NCBI RefSeq assembly: GCF_030769565.1 | Contig: NZ_JAVCAP010000002.1 | Span: forward strand, 124,001 to 188,000 | Direction: 5' to 3' | Length of the DNA: 64,000 nucleotides | Source: Methylophilus aquaticus | Lineage (GTDB): Bacteria; Pseudomonadota; Gammaproteobacteria; Burkholderiales; Methylophilaceae | In this document: positions 35,391-43,327 of the stretch, one piece after another | Layout of the letters: the number at the start of each line of letters is the position of its first letter | How positions within the stretch are numbered: the stretch's first letter is position 1 | Program-made: the position numbers and the translations under genes | The notes under the pieces: generated by a model | What the model was told of the DNA's origin: nothing | Databases searched by the model: none | The model's input: the letters and a program-made list of their open reading frames with translations, nothing else

Positions 35391-36449
35391 ATGAATGCAA
35401 CATTAATCAAGTATCTGCTGGCGATAGCTGTGGGTGTGGGCCAAGGTGCGGTTTTTAATAGCGGTTGGGCCGGGCAGGCCACCAATGTTGAACTGCGTGA
35501 AATTAACCAACTGTCAGAACAGGGTAATCAAGTTGCAGCCTTGGATCGAGTGAACAGTTATCTGGCGGCCAATCCTAAAAATGCCGAGGCCATGTTTATG
35601 CGTGGTGTGATTATGGTTGAGTTGGGCAAGCGCGATGAGGCTATCAAGGCGTTTACCGATTTAACCGACAAGTATCCTAATTTGCCGGAACCGTATAATA
35701 ATCTGGCAGTCTTGTATGCTGATCAAGGTCAGTATGATAAAGCCAGAAAAGCGTTGGAATCCGCAATTAAAACACATCCAAGTTATGCCACTGCTCACGA
35801 AAATCTCGGGGATATTTACGCGCGTCTGGCTTCGGAAGCATATGACAAAGCACTGAAGCTTGATACGTCCAACACCCGCGCGCAAAGCAAGTTGTCTATG
35901 ATTACCGATTTGTTTGGTGGGAAGCGCAGTGTTGCGCGTACCGCACCTGCTGCTGTGAACCCGCCAGCAGCAGTCACCCCTCCGGCAGCCACTGCGCCGG
36001 CTTCGAATTCACCGCCTGCTTCAACCACGGCGCCCGTAGTCGTACCACCACCCGTGGTGGCCGAGGCTAAGAAGCCGCAACAAGAGTTAAAATCTGTAGA
36101 CAATAGCGAACAAGCTGTGCTGGATGCGGTGCATGCCTGGGCTGAAGCCTGGTCATCACAACATGTGGATCGTTATCTGGATAGTTATGCCAAAAGCTTT
36201 AAAACGCCGGGCGGTGAGTCTCGTCAGCAGTGGGAGTCGGTGCGTCGTGATCGTGTCAGCCGCCCTTCAAAAATTTCAGTCAAGCTGAACAACGTTGAAG
36301 TTAAAATGAATGGCGATAGTGCTGCGACGGTTTATTTCAGGCAAGTGTACAAAGCAACGGGCTTGGATGCTAACTCGAATAAAACGCTGAATATGGTAAA
36401 AGAAGGTTCGCGCTGGGTCATCAAGCAAGAGCGGGTTGGTCGTTTCTAA
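35391..36449 (+). CDS. Exported TPR protein with C-terminal Cds6/NTF2-like domain
   Basis: A 352-residue protein with an N-terminal signal (to about residue 25). Three to four tetratricopeptide repeats follow (for example EAMFMRGVIMVELGKRDEAI and PYNNLAVLYADQGQYDKARK). A Pro/Ala/Val-rich linker spans about residues 183-225. The C-terminal domain (236-352: VHAWAEAWSSQHVDRYLDSY…WVIKQERVGRF) is of the DUF4440/Cds6 NTF2-like kind. The same domain closes the L,D-transpeptidase encoded next, so the two likely act together at the cell wall. The exact job is unknown. Confidence 0.83.
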   Translation: MNATLIKYLLAIAVGVGQGAVFNSGWAGQATNVELREINQLSEQGNQVAALDRVNSYLAANPKNAEAMFMRGVIMVELGKRDEAIKAFTDLTDKYPNLPEPYNNLAVLYADQGQYDKARKALESAIKTHPSYATAHENLGDIYARLASEAYDKALKLDTSNTRAQSKLSMITDLFGGKRSVARTAPAAVNPPAAVTPPAATAPASNSPPASTTAPVVVPPPVVAEAKKPQQELKSVDNSEQAVLDAVHAWAEAWSSQHVDRYLDSYAKSFKTPGGESRQQWESVRRDRVSRPSKISVKLNNVEVKMNGDSAATVYFRQVYKATGLDANSNKTLNMVKEGSRWVIKQERVGRF

Positions 36450-36542
36450 GCGGACTGATCGTTCAGTAACTAGATGGTCTGCGGGCGTTGATTTGGCAGG
36501 CTTGGTGCGGTGAATTGTGGCAAACGAATGTATAATGTCGGT

Positions 36543-37775
36543 ATGAGGGGTTTGAGAAAATACTGCTGGGTTGCATTTGTAGCTTCTGCGTTGTTGCCGT
36601 GGAATGCGACTGCTGTCAATCAAGACGAGTTGACGGCACGTTTGTTTGTGCAAAATAAAAACACCAATATTGTTGAGCGCATGTTGGTACAAACTTTACA
36701 ATCGATTAAAGAGGGTCGCCTGCAACAGGCACTTGACTATGTGGATCAGTTGCTCACTATCTCCCCCAACTTTGCATTGGCTCACCTGATTCACGGAGAC
36801 TTGCTCTCTGCCAAAGCACGCATATTAAATGGCTTTGGCGATGCCAGTGTGGCGGATAATGGTCGAATTCAGGATTTTAAAGAAGAAGCAGAAATCCGGA
36901 TTCGCAACTACTTTGACCGGAGTCGTGGATTAACTCAGCCTAATATGCTGGTGCAGTTGTCTGGCAAACAAAGTCACGTGTTGTTTGTCGATACGGCGAA
37001 ATCCCGTCTGTACGTATATGAAAAAAATGCTGATGATAACCTGAAGTATATTGCTGACTACTATGTCACGATAGGTAAAAACGGTATTGGCAAAAAAGAC
37101 CAGGGCGACAAACGCACCCCGATAGGTGTTTACTTTGCCTCCAAAAAGCTGAACCGCCCATTGCCGGATTTATACGGGGATGCAGCGTATCCGCTTAACT
37201 ACCCGAATGAAATTGACAGCTTTGAGCGTAAAACCGGCTCAGGTATCTGGATCCACGGTACGCCGCATGATACGTATAGTCGGCCACCGAGAGCCAGTGA
37301 TGGTTGTGTCGTATTGTCTAACCCCGATGTGAAGGCCTTGCAGGAGATTCTGCAAATTGGAAATACGCCGGTGGTCATCGGTGTTAATTTTCAGTGGGTC
37401 AATCCGCAGTCGCTTAAAACGCAACAATCGCTTAAGGCTGATCTTAAGTCAGAAATTGAACAATGGCGCAAAGATTGGGTCTCTCAGGATACTGATGCTT
37501 ATTTGTCGCATTACGCCTCTGATTTCTTTTACTCGGATGGCAGCTTATCTAAATGGTCCAGCTATAAGCGTCAAATTCAGGCAGCAAAACCCAAGGTAGC
37601 AGTCAACTTGAACGATGTGAGCATGTTCACTTATCCGAATGCCAACCGACAAATGGTCGTTGTGGATTTTGAGCAAGAGTTTATCGGCCCTGCACTGCGT
37701 AACGTGATGAAAAAACGTCAGTACTGGGTGCAGGAAAGCGGGCAATGGAAAATTTTATACGAAGGGTCGGCATGA
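36543..37775 (+). CDS. L,D-transpeptidase (YkuD domain) with C-terminal Cds6-like domain
   Basis: A 410-residue periplasmic enzyme. A signal peptide (about residues 1-25) is followed by a helical TPR-like region and then the YkuD domain. The catalytic motif is HGTPHD…SDGCVVLSNPDV, with active-site Cys and His. Residues from about 290 form an NTF2-like domain (EQWRKDWVSQDTDAYLSHYA…YWVQESGQWKILYEG) like that of the preceding gene. It should form 3-3 peptidoglycan cross-links or anchor proteins. ATG 36543 starts the signal peptide; ATG 36528 is possible. It overlaps the next gene by four bases. Confidence 0.88.
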   Translation: MRGLRKYCWVAFVASALLPWNATAVNQDELTARLFVQNKNTNIVERMLVQTLQSIKEGRLQQALDYVDQLLTISPNFALAHLIHGDLLSAKARILNGFGDASVADNGRIQDFKEEAEIRIRNYFDRSRGLTQPNMLVQLSGKQSHVLFVDTAKSRLYVYEKNADDNLKYIADYYVTIGKNGIGKKDQGDKRTPIGVYFASKKLNRPLPDLYGDAAYPLNYPNEIDSFERKTGSGIWIHGTPHDTYSRPPRASDGCVVLSNPDVKALQEILQIGNTPVVIGVNFQWVNPQSLKTQQSLKADLKSEIEQWRKDWVSQDTDAYLSHYASDFFYSDGSLSKWSSYKRQIQAAKPKVAVNLNDVSMFTYPNANRQMVVVDFEQEFIGPALRNVMKKRQYWVQESGQWKILYEGSA

Positions 37776-38344
37776 GTTATTTGCAGTCATGGCTAATATC
37801 GATGGTACTGCTGTGCAGTGTTTCTTTTGCGCAAGCCGCAACACAAGTGCAATTCGAGACCAGTCAGGGTAATTTCGTGGTGGAAGTGGAGGCCAGTAAA
37901 GCGCCTAAAACCGTTGAAAATTTTTTACAGTATGTGAAAGATGGCTTTTATACAAATACTGTATTTCATCGTGTTATTGGTCGTTTTATGATTCAAGGTG
38001 GCGGCTTTGACCGCGAACTGAATGAAAAGCCAACGCGTGCACCGATTGTGAATGAGTCGAGTAATGGTTTGCTCAATCAGGTGGGCACCATTGCCATGGC
38101 ACGTACACAGGACCCTAACTCTGCCACCGCACAGTTTTTTATTAACGTGGCAGATAATCAGTTTTTAAATTACACCAGTCCAGAGCCAAGTCTTATTGGC
38201 TATTGTGTATTTGGAAAAGTGATCTCTGGCATGGATGTGGTTTTTAAAATCAGTAATTTACCGACAGGCAATCAGCGAGGTTTTTCTGATGTTCCTATCC
38301 GTGCAGTGATCATCAAACGCGCTGCAATTATCAGCGCCAAATAG
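37772..38344 (+). CDS. ppiA: Cyclophilin-type peptidyl-prolyl isomerase, periplasmic
   Basis: A 190-residue cyclophilin with a signal peptide (LISMVLLCSVSFAQA, about residue 23). The short bacterial cyclophilin core has [18 protein letters not shown] and TIAMARTQDPNSATAQFFIN. The active-site Arg in FHRVI and the FxxGGG loop are present. The start ATG 37772 overlaps the L,D-transpeptidase stop. It acts as a periplasmic folding helper, in line with PpiA. Confidence 0.93.
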   Translation: MSYLQSWLISMVLLCSVSFAQAATQVQFETSQGNFVVEVEASKAPKTVENFLQYVKDGFYTNTVFHRVIGRFMIQGGGFDRELNEKPTRAPIVNESSNGLLNQVGTIAMARTQDPNSATAQFFINVADNQFLNYTSPEPSLIGYCVFGKVISGMDVVFKISNLPTGNQRGFSDVPIRAVIIKRAAIISAK

Positions 38345-38372
38345 TCCCACCCCTTTTTAAACGGAGAATATT

Positions 38373-38867
38373 TTGGTTAAATTGACCACCAACTTCGGTG
38401 ATATCACCATTGAACTTAATGCGGAAAAAGCACCGGTTACTGTTGCTAACTTTTTAAGCTATGTGGAAAAAGGCTTTTACGATGGCATGATTTTTCACCG
38501 TGTGATTAAAGAGTTCATGATTCAAGGCGGTGGTTTTGACGTCAATATGAAGCAGAAAGCCACCGATGCGCCCATCAAGAATGAAGCAGACAATGGCCTG
38601 TCGAATGATAAATACACTCTGGCGATGGCCCGTACCATGGTGCCAGACTCTGCCTCAGCGCAATTCTTCATCAACGCAAAAGATAACAGTTTTTTGAACT
38701 TCTCATCTCCCACCACGCAAGGCTGGGGCTACTGTGTGTTTGGTAAAGTGATTGCAGGTATGGATGTCGTAGATAAAATCGAAGCTGTTGCAACGACCAG
38801 CCGCGGTGGCCATCAGGATGTGCCAGTTGAACCGGTGATTATTGAAAAAGCGGTTGTTGTTGCCTAA
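38373..38867 (+). CDS. ppiB: Cyclophilin-type peptidyl-prolyl isomerase, cytoplasmic
   Basis: A 164-residue cyclophilin without signal peptide, starting [20 protein letters not shown] from TTG 38373, preceded by GGAGAA. It carries [18 protein letters not shown] and [20 protein letters not shown]. It is 28 bases after the periplasmic paralogue, a classic ppiA-ppiB pair in betaproteobacteria, followed three bases later by lpxH. Confidence 0.95.
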   Translation: MVKLTTNFGDITIELNAEKAPVTVANFLSYVEKGFYDGMIFHRVIKEFMIQGGGFDVNMKQKATDAPIKNEADNGLSNDKYTLAMARTMVPDSASAQFFINAKDNSFLNFSSPTTQGWGYCVFGKVIAGMDVVDKIEAVATTSRGGHQDVPVEPVIIEKAVVVA

Positions 38868-38870
38868 GAC

Positions 38871-39638
38871 ATGACCAGCTGGATCATTTCCGATCTGCAC
38901 CTGAGTGCGCAAAGGCCTGCGGTAACGCAGGCTTTTTTGCATTGGTTACAAACAACCGTCGCTGAGGCCAAAGCGCTGTATATTCTCGGAGACTTTTTTG
39001 AGGTATGGGTTGGTGATGATGTGCTGGATGATCCAGAGCATGGGGCTGAGTTTTTGCCGGTGGTGCAGACTTTAAGTCAGTTGTCAGCGCGCGGCGTCAG
39101 GCTTTACGGCATGCATGGCAATCGGGATTTTTTAATCGGTCAGCGATTTGCACAAGCATGCGGTATGCAATTACTGGAGGATCCCGCCTTGCTCGAAGCT
39201 GGCGATAAACGTATTCTGTTGACGCATGGTGATGCGCTGTGCACGGACGATGTCGCTTATCAGGCTTTTCGTACACAAGTACGCAATCCACAATGGCAGC
39301 ATACTTTTCTGAGTCAGCCACTAGGTGCCCGTATCGCATTTGCCGATCAGGCCAGAGACCAAAGCCGACAAAGCAAAGCCGTACAGAGCATGCAAATCAT
39401 GGATGTGAATGCAGAAGCTGTTGCCGGCATCATCCGGCAGTATCGCTATCCAGACATTTTGCTGCATGGGCACACACACAGGCCAGCTATCCATGCACTT
39501 TATATTGATGGGCATGCTTGCCAGCGCTGGGTGCTGGGAGATTGGCATGACACAGCCACGGTGTGCAGTCTCGATAAAAGCGGATTGAAAGCGCGGATAC
39601 TGGATCTAACCAGGCCTATCAAAAACAGCGCCATCTAG
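38871..39638 (+). CDS. lpxH: UDP-2,3-diacylglucosamine diphosphatase
   Basis: A 255-residue calcineurin-like phosphoesterase that makes lipid X in lipid A synthesis. Metal-binding motifs: SDLHLS near residue 7, LGDFFEVWVGDD, MHGNRDFLIG, LTHGDALC and the final LHGHTHRPA. It ends an operon with ppiA and ppiB. Its TAG stop (39636-39638) overlaps the loop and first stem base of the terminator at 39621. Confidence 0.96.
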   Translation: MTSWIISDLHLSAQRPAVTQAFLHWLQTTVAEAKALYILGDFFEVWVGDDVLDDPEHGAEFLPVVQTLSQLSARGVRLYGMHGNRDFLIGQRFAQACGMQLLEDPALLEAGDKRILLTHGDALCTDDVAYQAFRTQVRNPQWQHTFLSQPLGARIAFADQARDQSRQSKAVQSMQIMDVNAEAVAGIIRQYRYPDILLHGHTHRPAIHALYIDGHACQRWVLGDWHDTATVCSLDKSGLKARILDLTRPIKNSAI

Positions 39639-39650
39639 GCGCTGTTTTTG
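39621..39650. terminator. Bidirectional terminator between lpxH and nusB
   Basis: AAAAACAGCGCC, loop ATCTA, GGCGCTGTTTTT. Perfect 12-pair stem with A-run and T-run on either side, serving both convergent genes. Confidence 0.93.
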
Positions 39651-39672
39651 CATGTATGAAAGCCGGTAGCGG

Positions 39673-40143
39673 TTATTTTTTCGATTGCTGGCCAAACTCT
39701 TGCGGACGCACCTGTGCGGCAATTTTATCTAGCACGCCATTGATGTATTTGTGACCGTCAATGCCGCCATAGGTTTTGGCGAGCTCTACGCCTTCGTTAA
39801 TGGCAACGCGATATGGAATGCTCATATCAAACATCAGTTCATAGCCTGAAATGCGCAAAACGGCATGCTCAATCGGGCTGAGCTCCTCTATTTTGCGATC
39901 AACAAACTGGCTGATCATGCCGTCGATTGCTTCCGTATTTTCCAATACCCCAGTCAGCAATTGTTTAAAATAGGCTTCGTCAGCTTTATGGTATTCTGGA
40001 TCGTCGAGGCTATCCAATCGCAACTGCTTGACATCGCTTGCATTCATCCGGTTACAATAAAGTGCTTTTAATGCCAGTTCGCGTGATTTTCGGCGGTTTT
40101 TGCTGCCTTTTGCTTTTTGCGGTGCAGCTTGTTCAGTACTCAT
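39673..40143 (-). CDS. nusB: Transcription antitermination factor NusB
   Basis: A 156-residue helical protein that joins NusE to boxA RNA during rRNA transcription. It shows [14 protein letters not shown], the conserved [16 protein letters not shown] equivalent ([20 protein letters not shown]), and [20 protein letters not shown]. The basic N-terminal tail ([12 protein letters not shown]) is normal in this clade. It overlaps ribH by four bases, as in many proteobacteria. Confidence 0.97.
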   Translation of the reverse strand: MSTEQAAPQKAKGSKNRRKSRELALKALYCNRMNASDVKQLRLDSLDDPEYHKADEAYFKQLLTGVLENTEAIDGMISQFVDRKIEELSPIEHAVLRISGYELMFDMSIPYRVAINEGVELAKTYGGIDGHKYINGVLDKIAAQVRPQEFGQQSKK

Positions 40144-40589
40144 AGCGCATTCACCAGGTTAGCCATTTCGATTGCAACTTGTGCCGCTTCAGCCCCTTTG
40201 ACTGCGATGCGCGCTTCTGCCTGCGCATCATTTTCTGTTGTGAGAATAGCATTAGCAACAGGAACGCCGGTATCACGCTGTACCTCGGAAATTCCGCGCG
40301 CAGATTCATTGGAAACCACTTCAAAATGATAGGTTTCACCGCGAATAATCGCGCCCAGTGCAATCAGCGCATCATATGACTCGCTCAATGCCATATGCTG
40401 CAAGATGAGGGGCGTTTCCAACGCGCCCGGTACACTTGCAAGCGTAATGTCGTCCGCCTTGACGCCGAGTTTGAGCAGTTCCTGCTCACAGGCTTTAAGC
40501 AAGCCTGCGCCAATGTTTTCGTTAAAGCGGGAAAGGACGATACCGATTTTCTTGCCAGTACCGTCCAGATTTTGTGTGATGGTTTTCAA
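40140..40589 (-). CDS. ribH: 6,7-dimethyl-8-ribityllumazine synthase
   Basis: The penultimate enzyme of riboflavin synthesis, 149 residues. It has [35 protein letters not shown] and [20 protein letters not shown], with the active-site His in the ETYHFE segment. The start at 40589 begins [20 protein letters not shown]. Upstream there is no recognisable FMN riboswitch in the 85 bases to the next gene. It forms an operon with nusB. Confidence 0.97.
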   Translation of the reverse strand: MKTITQNLDGTGKKIGIVLSRFNENIGAGLLKACEQELLKLGVKADDITLASVPGALETPLILQHMALSESYDALIALGAIIRGETYHFEVVSNESARGISEVQRDTGVPVANAILTTENDAQAEARIAVKGAEAAQVAIEMANLVNAL

Positions 40590-40674
40590 TTGCAGAACTT
40601 CCGTAGGCTAAAGACCACCATTTTAACCGAAACGGTGCTGTTCATGTCAGGCCGTTGCAGCAATCAGTGTAATC

Positions 40675-42336
40675 TCAGGCAAATAGAGACCATGCTTTCT
40701 GTACCGTCATCCATATGCCATAGCTAATCGGGATCAATACGGCCAACCATGCCAGTTTCACCATGACTCCTGGCGTTCTGGCGTCATTGAGAGCAAGCTG
40801 CCCACTTTCATTCTTCGATTTTATGCCTGCTTGCTGTTCTACTGCCAGCTCGCTGTCTGACATAAAGTATTTGTCAGCCACCGGCCTGACCAGCAGATTG
40901 GCAACAAAGCCCACGCCCAGCAATGCCGCGAGAGTCATAAAGATGGGGGCATAGATTTCAGCATAGGGAATCTGCGCCTCTAATCGCACATCATGCATGT
41001 AATTGACGATCACCGGACCAAGAATCCCTGCTGTTGACCATGCTGTTAATAGTCTGCCATGAATGGCACCCACAAACTGCGTGCCAAACAAATCGGCCAG
41101 ATAGGCAGGAATGGTGGCAAAGCCGCCGCCATACATCGAAGCAATGACGCAGAACACCAGCAGGAATAAGGCCAGTTGGTGGTGGTTGGCTGCATAAGTA
41201 CCACAGACATACAGCATGGCACCTAGCACGAAAAATATAAAATACGTGTTACGGCGCCCCAGCTTGTCTGAGGAAGTTGCCCAGCCGATGCGGCCAAAAA
41301 TATTAAACAGCGAAATCAGGCCCACGAATCCTGCGCCTACCGCAGCGGCGGAAGCCGTCAATGCTTCATCCGCCTTGATGTCAGCGAAAGTCAGGGCTGG
41401 ATTGCCGATCAAGCCCCCGCCGAAAGTTTCTTGCAGCATGGGGGCCGCCGCACCAATGATACCGATTGCTGCGGAAACATTCATACACAGAATAAGCCAC
41501 AATAACCAGAATTGCGGTGTCTTATGTGCATTTTTCAAATGCACATGGCGGGTGGCAACCATGCGGTTATGTTGCTGGTCTGGCGGTGTCCAGCCCTCGG
41601 GTTTCCAGTTGGCTGCCGGTACGCGATAGCCAAGAGAGCCGAAGGTCATGAAAACAGCATAAATGAGTGCAAGTACCACAAAAGTTTGCCAGACACCAGG
41701 GTCGGTATGAGTGGCAAACAGGCTCATTAATTTGGTCGCCAAAGGCGAGCCTATCATGGCGCCACCGCCAAACCCCATAATGGCCAAACCGGTGGCCATG
41801 CCACGCCGGTCAGGAAACCATTTGATCAGGGTCGAAACCGGCGAGATGTAGCCCAGGCCTAAGCCAACGCCGCCTATGACGCCGCTGCCTAGCCACATCA
41901 TCCATAACTGATGCTGATGGACGCCGAGTGCCGAAATGAGCAAGCCACCACACCAGCACAGCATGGCAACCAAGCCGGCCTTGCGCGGGCCAGCTCTTTC
42001 AAGCCATCCCCCCCATGCCGCCGCCGAACACCCCAGTAAAACAAAAAACAGTGTATACATCCAGCCGAGGTCAAATTGCGTCCAGTTGCAATCCGTGGCA
42101 AATAACGCATGCCCGGTGCCGACAATTTTTTCTGCAAAGGTCGTCGCGCCTGCCGCGCATGCTGCAACCGGTTTACCATCAGCGCCTGTGAGCGCAGCGC
42201 CCAGCGGCTTCCAGAACACGCTGAAGCCATAGGCCATGCCAATAGAAAGGTGTACTGCCAATGCAGCTGGTGGAACCAGCCATCGATTAAATTTTTTGCC
42301 TGCCGTGATATGTTCTTTGGACAGATTAAGCAACAT
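40675..42336 (-). CDS. OFA-family MFS transporter (oxalate/formate-antiporter-like)
   Basis: A 553-residue major facilitator protein of the OFA group. The first helix reads VPPAALAVHLSIGMAYGFSV, and GSGVIGGVGLGLGYISPVST is typical. WFPDRRGMATGLAIMGFGGGA is the OFA signature around helix 5. An unusually long periplasmic loop of about 50 residues, with two cysteines (VAACAAG; TDCNW), separates helices 1 and 2. The C-terminus carries an extra helix (WLAVLIPISYGIWMTV). The substrate is unknown; formate, oxalate or another carboxylate is possible in a C1 organism. It is divergent from phoB. Confidence 0.88.
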   Translation of the reverse strand: MLLNLSKEHITAGKKFNRWLVPPAALAVHLSIGMAYGFSVFWKPLGAALTGADGKPVAACAAGATTFAEKIVGTGHALFATDCNWTQFDLGWMYTLFFVLLGCSAAAWGGWLERAGPRKAGLVAMLCWCGGLLISALGVHQHQLWMMWLGSGVIGGVGLGLGYISPVSTLIKWFPDRRGMATGLAIMGFGGGAMIGSPLATKLMSLFATHTDPGVWQTFVVLALIYAVFMTFGSLGYRVPAANWKPEGWTPPDQQHNRMVATRHVHLKNAHKTPQFWLLWLILCMNVSAAIGIIGAAAPMLQETFGGGLIGNPALTFADIKADEALTASAAAVGAGFVGLISLFNIFGRIGWATSSDKLGRRNTYFIFFVLGAMLYVCGTYAANHHQLALFLLVFCVIASMYGGGFATIPAYLADLFGTQFVGAIHGRLLTAWSTAGILGPVIVNYMHDVRLEAQIPYAEIYAPIFMTLAALLGVGFVANLLVRPVADKYFMSDSELAVEQQAGIKSKNESGQLALNDARTPGVMVKLAWLAVLIPISYGIWMTVQKAWSLFA

Positions 42337-42420
42337 CTAAACCCCCTTGATTCTTCCCTGTTACATATTGTTACACTTTGCAGTAAAAGGCAATAACAGC
42401 AAAATTAAATTTATGTGAGG

Positions 42421-42438
42421 TTGTCATTAAAATGTCAT
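42421..42438 (+). promoter_or_regulatory. PHO box upstream of phoB
   Basis: TTGTCAT-TAAA-ATGTCAT: two 7-base half-sites in direct repeat, four bases apart, exactly the PhoB-binding layout (CTGTCAT-N4-CTGTCAT). A CATAAA at 42447-42452 could act as -10. It predicts phosphate-controlled self-activation of phoB. Confidence 0.8.
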
Positions 42439-42507
42439 AATTCATTCATAAACTGGCGAGCATTCACAGAAATAAATTCTGTTGAAAAATTGCTTAAAGG
42501 GAGTGTC

Positions 42508-43212
42508 ATGGCGGCAGCAAATATATTGGTAGTAGAAGACGAGCCGGCGATTCAGGAATTATTGGCCTTAAACATCAAACAGGCCGGGCATCATGCGATT
42601 CGCGCCACCAGTGTCGAGCATGCGCAGATGCTGTTGCGTGAAACGATGCCGGACTTGATTCTGCTGGACTGGATGTTGCCAGGCATGAGCGGCATCGAGT
42701 TTGCACGTCGCCTCAAATCTGACAGTCTGACCAAAGAGGTGCCGATTATCATGCTGACCGCCCGAGGCGATGAGTTTGACAAGGTGCGTGGCTTGGAAGT
42801 CGGCGCAGATGATTATGTCACCAAGCCATTTAGCCCGCGTGAGCTGAATGCGCGGATTAAAGCCGTGTTGCGTCGCCGTGCGCCGCAAATGACCGATGAC
42901 CCGATTGAAATTGCCGGTTTGCATCTCGACCCTACCACGCACAGGGTGACCGGGCACAATGTGCACATTCCTTTGGGTCCTACCGAATTTAAACTGCTCC
43001 ATTTTTTCATGACCAACCCGGAGCGCGTACACAGCCGCACGCAACTGCTGGACAAGGTCTGGGGGGATCGCGTGTTTGTAGAGGACCGTACGGTAGATGT
43101 CCATATCCGTCGTCTGCGCAATGCGCTGGTAGCTTCCAATCACCAGGACATGATTCAGACCGTGCGTGGATCGGGGTATCGTTTTTCGGTGCATACTGAA
43201 GTCGGTCAATAA
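42508..43212 (+). CDS. phoB: Phosphate regulon response regulator PhoB
   Basis: A 234-residue OmpR-class response regulator. The receiver domain has the acidic pair in VVEDEP, the phospho-acceptor Asp 54 in [13 protein letters not shown], the Thr in IIMLTARG and Lys in [12 protein letters not shown]. The winged-helix C-terminal domain has [13 protein letters not shown] and [20 protein letters not shown]. Full-length similarity to PhoB, and the PHO box upstream, support the name. The usual partner phoR is not next to it. GGGAG precedes ATG 42508. Confidence 0.93.
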   Translation: MAAANILVVEDEPAIQELLALNIKQAGHHAIRATSVEHAQMLLRETMPDLILLDWMLPGMSGIEFARRLKSDSLTKEVPIIMLTARGDEFDKVRGLEVGADDYVTKPFSPRELNARIKAVLRRRAPQMTDDPIEIAGLHLDPTTHRVTGHNVHIPLGPTEFKLLHFFMTNPERVHSRTQLLDKVWGDRVFVEDRTVDVHIRRLRNALVASNHQDMIQTVRGSGYRFSVHTEVGQ

Positions 43213-43327
43213 ACAACGCCCGCTTGTCTGGTCGTGCCAATAAATATGCCGGGTGGCACGGCCTCGCCTACTATCTAATGCATGGCAGTCATGATACGCT
43301 TGCGCCTGTCAAAATTCAGTGATTGTA

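Noticed and set aside
40590-40674. FMN riboswitch before ribH
   Set aside because: The gap is only 85 bases and shows none of the conserved RFN segments.
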